A stretch of DNA of 64,000 nt from Moringa oleifera (lineage: Eukaryota > Streptophyta > Magnoliopsida > Brassicales > Moringaceae): NCBI GenBank assembly GCA_021397835.1, contig JAJFZO010000407.1:4836001-4900000 (forward strand), given 5' to 3'. Below are positions 58,831-64,000 of this stretch, in pieces. The position numbers were made by a program, and so were the translations under genes. Within the stretch, counting starts at the first letter, position 1. Every line of letters starts with the position of its first letter. The notes below the pieces were generated by a model. That model was not told the DNA's origin. It worked only from the letters and a program-made list of their open reading frames with translations, and ran no database searches.

Positions 58831-61800
58831 CGAAACCCCAATTTTCCTGTATTCCACTTCTGATTCTATTCTTTGGGTCTTCGTTTTCTTTTGGTGGATG
58901 AGAGAATTTAGAGATCTACGCGACTGAGACCTTGTTCTGATCAGCAAGAAAGGACTGGACCTAACTATGCTACTCGCTTTTGATAGTCAAAAACTCTCTC
59001 CTTTTAACCCTTTAACGCCTAATCACTTGAAATTCAGTCCATTTCCATATTCCATATCTTCTTCTGGGTCTCCGTATTTATGTTACAGTGGCTCTGCTGC
59101 AGGTTTCTTAATTTCCACAGCAGAAACTGTTTCTCACTGTAACATTTTCCATGATTTTATAAGATTGCCAATGGGAAATGAAACCAAATGAACTGTTTTA
59201 AGCTCATATCCAAATCTCAGTCAATAATTCCCGTAGGAATTCATTTTCCCAATTAATTCTCTGTCCTTTTTATTACTCTCTCCTATCTAATGCTGGGATT
59301 CAGTTTGGAACTGAATTCTCATCCCCCGAAGAATCATAAATATTTCCCCCTCTCCCAATCAAAGCCATCCCCACTCTCATCTACCTTCTTGTGTACTTTA
59401 CAACTGTAATTTTGGGAGTGTTTGTGATTACGCTCGAGAAAGCGAGTGGAGGTAGCAGTTTTCAGTGAAAGATACGATAGGATTTTTGTTATCGTGAGCC
59501 GCCCGACCCAAAAGGGAAGTGAAAACGGAGGCCCATTATGATTTTTCCGGGTTTTCTTTTTTCTCAATCCATAAAATAAGCAGTGAAGTTCGGCGCAGCC
59601 AGACATGTGGAAACTTTTTGGCTCGAGCCGAGCCATGATGGCCCCGCCACATTGTAGCACGCTTTTAAAGGAAAAACACGCGCACAATGAACCCTCCTCC
59701 TCTTAGCCCCACTTCTCGACGGCTCATAATAGAAAGATGCTCTTTTATCGGACGGCTCTCCCTGGCCCATCCTTTCCTGTCAGGTCCCACCAGTCATTGC
59801 CTTAAAATTCTCTTCTCTCACACAATTTGGATTCCGAAACAACAAAGCCAAGTGGAGGAGAGGGTCACTAACGGTAGTCGTTGGTGGTGGTGGTGGAGCC
59901 ACCAGGGCACCAGGGCTGGTGGTGGTGCCTGAGCCAGTCCCATGTAAAATGGAAAAGAACGGGACGTTGTTACTGATATGCCTTACAAGACCCACCCCGT
60001 TCAAAGGGGGATGTGTCGGCTGGGAGATTAATCCTCCCAGCCCAAAACAGCTTTCTTGAAATCCCTAAACTGCCCCTGCTTTTTTTATCCGAACGTTTTG
60101 ACTAATGAAAGAGAAGGTGTCTGACGTGGCATCAACCCAGGGGACACTGGCCTTGATGCAGTGATTTTGTGTCAAACCATAAAAAATAAGAATTTTAACA
60201 TTGAGTGGTTAGTGGGAGAAGTAATGATTAGTGAGTGGGATTTGGACGCCACTTTGGTCTTTTCTACGAGGATCAAAGTTGGGAGTATGTTCCATTCATG
60301 CCCCTCACATGGGCCCCGCGATTTCCGGCCCCACCCCACTTTACCTTTTTTTTTTTACTATTTTATCTTAATTTATGGAAACTGTATATTTTCCTATTAA
60401 GAAAATCCCAAAAAAGCCCAATTTTACTGTTTACGCTATTCAAGCTTGTGACCGTTTCAAACATTAAGTATTTTTATTTAAAATTTAAAATTTTAAGACG
60501 AAAATGATAATATGTGATACTTTAAAATAAATTGTTAGAATTTGTTTTAGTTTTATATAAATATTATAAATCATAAATTATTTCTTATTTTTTAAACAAA
60601 TTAATCATAAAAAACTTAGGGTAGCAGAAATTTTGATTTTTTTTGTGAATCTCACAATTCAAATTCTCATGGTTTAATAAAATATATATATATTTTTTTT
60701 TTATCTTACTAGCCTATCAATTTTGATATAATTCATGAAATCATTTTTTTTGTAATCTAAATTTTGTAAAATTTTATGGAATTTAAATATATATTTGCAA
60801 ATGTTTCAAAAAAATAAAATTTTGCACGTTGATTGGTGGAATCTATCCCAAATATAATGTTGTGCCATGTATTATGAGGAGAACATTCATGAAAAATATA
60901 AATAACCGTAATGATGAAATACATTAATGAATGTTATTAATTATGAGCACTTTGTAAGAGCATGCCTTTCTTTTATTTTTATTTTTTCTTTTAATTAATT
61001 AATTATTTTTTTTATTTATTTGAAAATAAGCAATAGAATCTATAAGGGGCCACTAGAAGACGTAGAAGAGGGCAAATGCCTTTAGCAAGGGTTAGTGCAC
61101 TTAAAAATGGGTACTCAATGCCTCCCCCCACAAACTTTAGGCCTTTCACTTTCCAATATGGATTTCTCTTAAAAGATTAGGATTTTATGTTGGATTTCAA
61201 TTGTATTAAGTTATCAAAAGGATGTTGGTATCTATTAATTTTATAGAATTAATAGTTAAATTTTTTTATTTTAATTATTATTATATTATTTTAAATTATA
61301 AAAATATTTTTTAGTTTTATAATATAAATTCAGCATGAGTTTAAATAAACAGAAATTCCATCTTTAAAAAAACTCTGATCATAAAATTTCATGCATAATT
61401 TAGTTATTTTTTATTTTTTAAATTAACTATATCAAAGAGATATAAAATTTATTTGTAGTCTCAATACAAAAAAAAAAATACATTTATTTGAGATTTATAT
61501 GTTTATTAAATTTTTAATATAAAATTTGTATTTATTATGTTTTAATATTAATAATTTTATGCACACATTTAATGTGCATGAGATTTTTACTTGTACAATT
61601 ACTTTAATATTTTTTAAAAATACTATCAATTTTTAAAAAAAATTATTATTTTTTATTAAATTTAGTAAAAATATTTAAAATATTAATATTTAAAAAATAA
61701 AAAATATTTTATTTTTATAATTTTAAAAAAATATATATTATAATAATCACATAAATAAAATTTATATACACATATGATGTGTACGTAAAACAATTAATAT

Positions 61801-64000
61801 TAACAAAAGTTACACATAAAAATTTTACATTGATAATTTAATATCAAATAAATAAATTATTTTTACAAATTTTGATTCAAAATAATAAATAAAATATAAA
61901 TTTTTATATAATTAATTTATAATTTATAAAATAAATAAAAAAATAGCAATCCTATCTCTCAATCTTGCTTAACCTCATAAACATCATGCTTTTCAACTTA
62001 ATAGAAAATATAACACGGGCCTTTCACCGTAGTTGAAAATCAGAAAGCGAAACTTAACGAACCTGCATTCAATTTCTCGATTATAATATTCATATATCAA
62101 TTACATTAACATGTTTCCCTCAAAATTATTTTCATGAATCGAAATAATAAAAGATTGAATTTTAATAAAATAATAATAATAATAATAATAATTTATCATT
62201 TAAAATATCTCATTACCTATTTAAATTATAATCACATAAATATTTGTGTCTACATCAAAATTTAATTAATGAATGGTATCGTATTTTTTTATAATTTATT
62301 TGAGCAAAATAATTTAGATAATGAGAATTAAAATTAATGCTAGATGGATTATCAGATTATGTGATCCGTGTGGGCTCTTGGTATATGCCTCCATGGCGTA
62401 TTGCATTGTCCCACTTGATTGTAACCCTTGTGCACTAACCTTCACATAAATTATTTTTAAAATGTTATTTTTATTTAAATTTATGAAAATCACAACCGGA
62501 ATTATTTATTTGCAATGATATAATTTAATCCGAGACCTATCATGTGACCGAGACGGGTTTAGGTTTTAGTCAATTTACTAATAGTTATGCATCATAAATA
62601 ATAATACCAAATTAACTTATAAAATGTGAAGATTATTCTTCGATAAATCATATGAGGACTTAGTTCTTTCTCATACATATTCCAATAATAAAGGGAAAGG
62701 TAGGAAGTTACGTGTCATTTTCATCTCTCTAAGCGTATAACTTTTGTTACATATGGGTTGTGGTCCAATCAATACAACGGGATCTAGATCATAATGGAGA
62801 CATTAATTTATAATTTGAATTTATCTCAAATATTATACAAAATTATTTTTGTGTTATTTAATTAATTTTGATGTTCGTAAAGTTATCAATTAAATTAAAA
62901 TTCATCAATTTAGACCAAAGTAAATTTTTTTAAGAAAATGAATATTATCTATTTTGTATAATAAATTTTAATTTTAAAATTTTCATATATGTAAATAAAT
63001 ATTAAAATTATCATTAAATTTTTTTATTAAAAATATTTTTAAATAAAAAATTATTTAAGTTTAAATAATGAACTGCAAATAAAATATAAAAACCATTTGA
63101 ATTTTGTTTGAAACATTGAAACAATGACAATACAATTATTTTTATAATTATTTAAATTTAAATTAGAATAATAAATTATAATTAAATTTACATCAATATA
63201 TATAAATAAAAATGTCATTTTTATAGTTTATTACCATCAAGAATCCTTTGTCGCACGTAATTGAATTAGGCATATTGTATGTAATTCATGACTATCACGG
63301 GCATCTTTTTTTCAAAAGCAAAAAAGAAAAATCCGGTACGGGTCATGGTCTTAATTGTTCTTTAAAAATTAAAAGTTTATAAATCATGGGTTAGGTTTAT
63401 AAAAATTTAGGATCCAAAGCTACCTAAAAATGGGCATTGGGGAGGAATATTGAAGATAGGGTTTAATAATTGGCGAAAAAGAAGGCGAAAAAAGGAATTC
63501 GGATAAGAGAGGAACCGAGTGCTTGGTGTGTGGAGGTCGGACCCTTTGGTGTCTCGTGACCCAACCCCACCCATTTACTAGTAGTTTGTACCGAACCGCG
63601 AAGGGCTGGGGTCGGTTGGGTCCCCACCGCCACACCTGATTGCAGCCTGTCACCATCAACGCCTTAAATGGCTACTTACCAAAACGTACACTTTTTTACT
63701 CAAAGTTAGGACCCATCACCAAACCATAAGCTTTCTATTTTGGATTTAATTGATTAGATTGCGAGGTTTGTAGAATCCGATCCCATTTGGGTACCCTAAT
63801 TTAATGCTTAAATTGATTTGTGGAATCATTTCGTTGTCATAATTTGATTTATTCGGAAATTATTAATCCATTAGATGAAATAATTCCAAATTTGAAATTT
63901 GGGTGTTCTAATTAGCTGCTTAAACTGATTTTTGAAACTTTTTTTTTGTTATAATTTGATTTATTGGAAAAGATTAATCTGCTGAACATAATAATTTCAA
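58831..64000. other. Gene-poor terminal stretch
   Basis: 58831-60400 has moderate composition; the open frames there (for example 58967-59191, 59334-59687 -, 60161-60400) show no domain, and the sequence looks like upstream intergenic DNA. It includes an ACGTGGC word near 60124. From 60400 to 63300 the sequence is extremely AT-rich, with an (AAT)n tract at about 62168-62192. The more balanced patch around 63420-63660 may be the edge of another gene's promoter beyond the window. No gene assigned. Confidence 0.5.

Noticed and set aside
63420..63659. 79-residue minus-strand frame at the window end
   Set aside because: No recognisable motif; composition resembles promoter or leader DNA of a gene beyond the window.
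1..64000. CRISPR arrays, phage genes or operons
   Set aside because: The window is a plant nuclear genome with intron-containing genes; no regularly spaced short repeats or prokaryotic gene organisation occur.

Overview
This window is nuclear DNA of a flowering plant, most likely a core eudicot and possibly a rosid. The genes carry many short GT-AG introns, the intergenic DNA is very AT-rich, one nuclear-type tRNA gene is present, and every recognised protein belongs to a land-plant family. I cannot name the species. I see no transposase, reverse transcriptase, viral gene or CRISPR array. Exon boundaries are my own splice predictions. For each split gene the exon phases add up to one open frame.

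Layout. (1) 388-2285 (+): last three exons of a BPP-type basic proline/serine-rich, microtubule-associated-like protein, cut by the window start. (2) 6657-9595 (+): receptor-like cytoplasmic kinase. (3) 10292-12360 (-): clathrin light chain. (4) 14463-21828 (+): 16-exon CPL2-like RNA polymerase II CTD phosphatase. (5) 23327-26388 (-): probably plastid-targeted CBM20 starch-binding-domain protein. (6) About 26.8-28.1 kb: old, diverged tandem repeat rich in GGCCCA/GGGCTT motifs, followed by tRNA-Leu(UAG) (-) at 28122-28200. (7) About 28.65-29.0 kb: LRR receptor kinase relic, followed by an intact LRR-XII non-RD receptor kinase at 30455-33698 (+). (8) 36728-38008 (+): GT32-like alpha-1,4-glycosyltransferase, convergent with an uncharacterised 200-residue protein at 38277-38879 (-). 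(9) 41339-43115 (+): GH28 polygalacturonase. (10) 48418-49758 (+): second alpha-1,4-glycosyltransferase, and at about 50.9-51.5 kb a decayed third copy. (11) 52025-52633 (-): plastid ribosomal protein PSRP4/bS31c. (12) 54706-57805 (-): AUX1/LAX auxin influx carrier. The remaining DNA is AT-rich intergenic sequence with microsatellites.

The genes do not form a pathway or operon. The larger pattern is conserved gene order. From memory, AUX1/LAX, PSRP4, alpha-1,4-glycosyltransferase, CBM20 protein, CPL2, BPP, RLCK and clathrin light chain neighbours occur together in several duplicated Arabidopsis segments (At5g01240-At5g01280, At3g09000-At3g09020, At2g38120-At2g38160 and At2g40060-At2g40070). 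This window looks like a less fractionated version of that ancestral block. The LRR-kinase pair, the polygalacturonase and the extra glycosyltransferases would then be insertions or local duplications.

I found no strong candidate for an entirely new biological system. The items most worth a second look are the two gene relics, the diverged repeat next to the tRNA, the uncharacterised 200-residue protein, a GC-AG intron in CPL2, a C29 tract just upstream of the polygalacturonase start, and a six-run G-quadruplex motif upstream of the auxin carrier.
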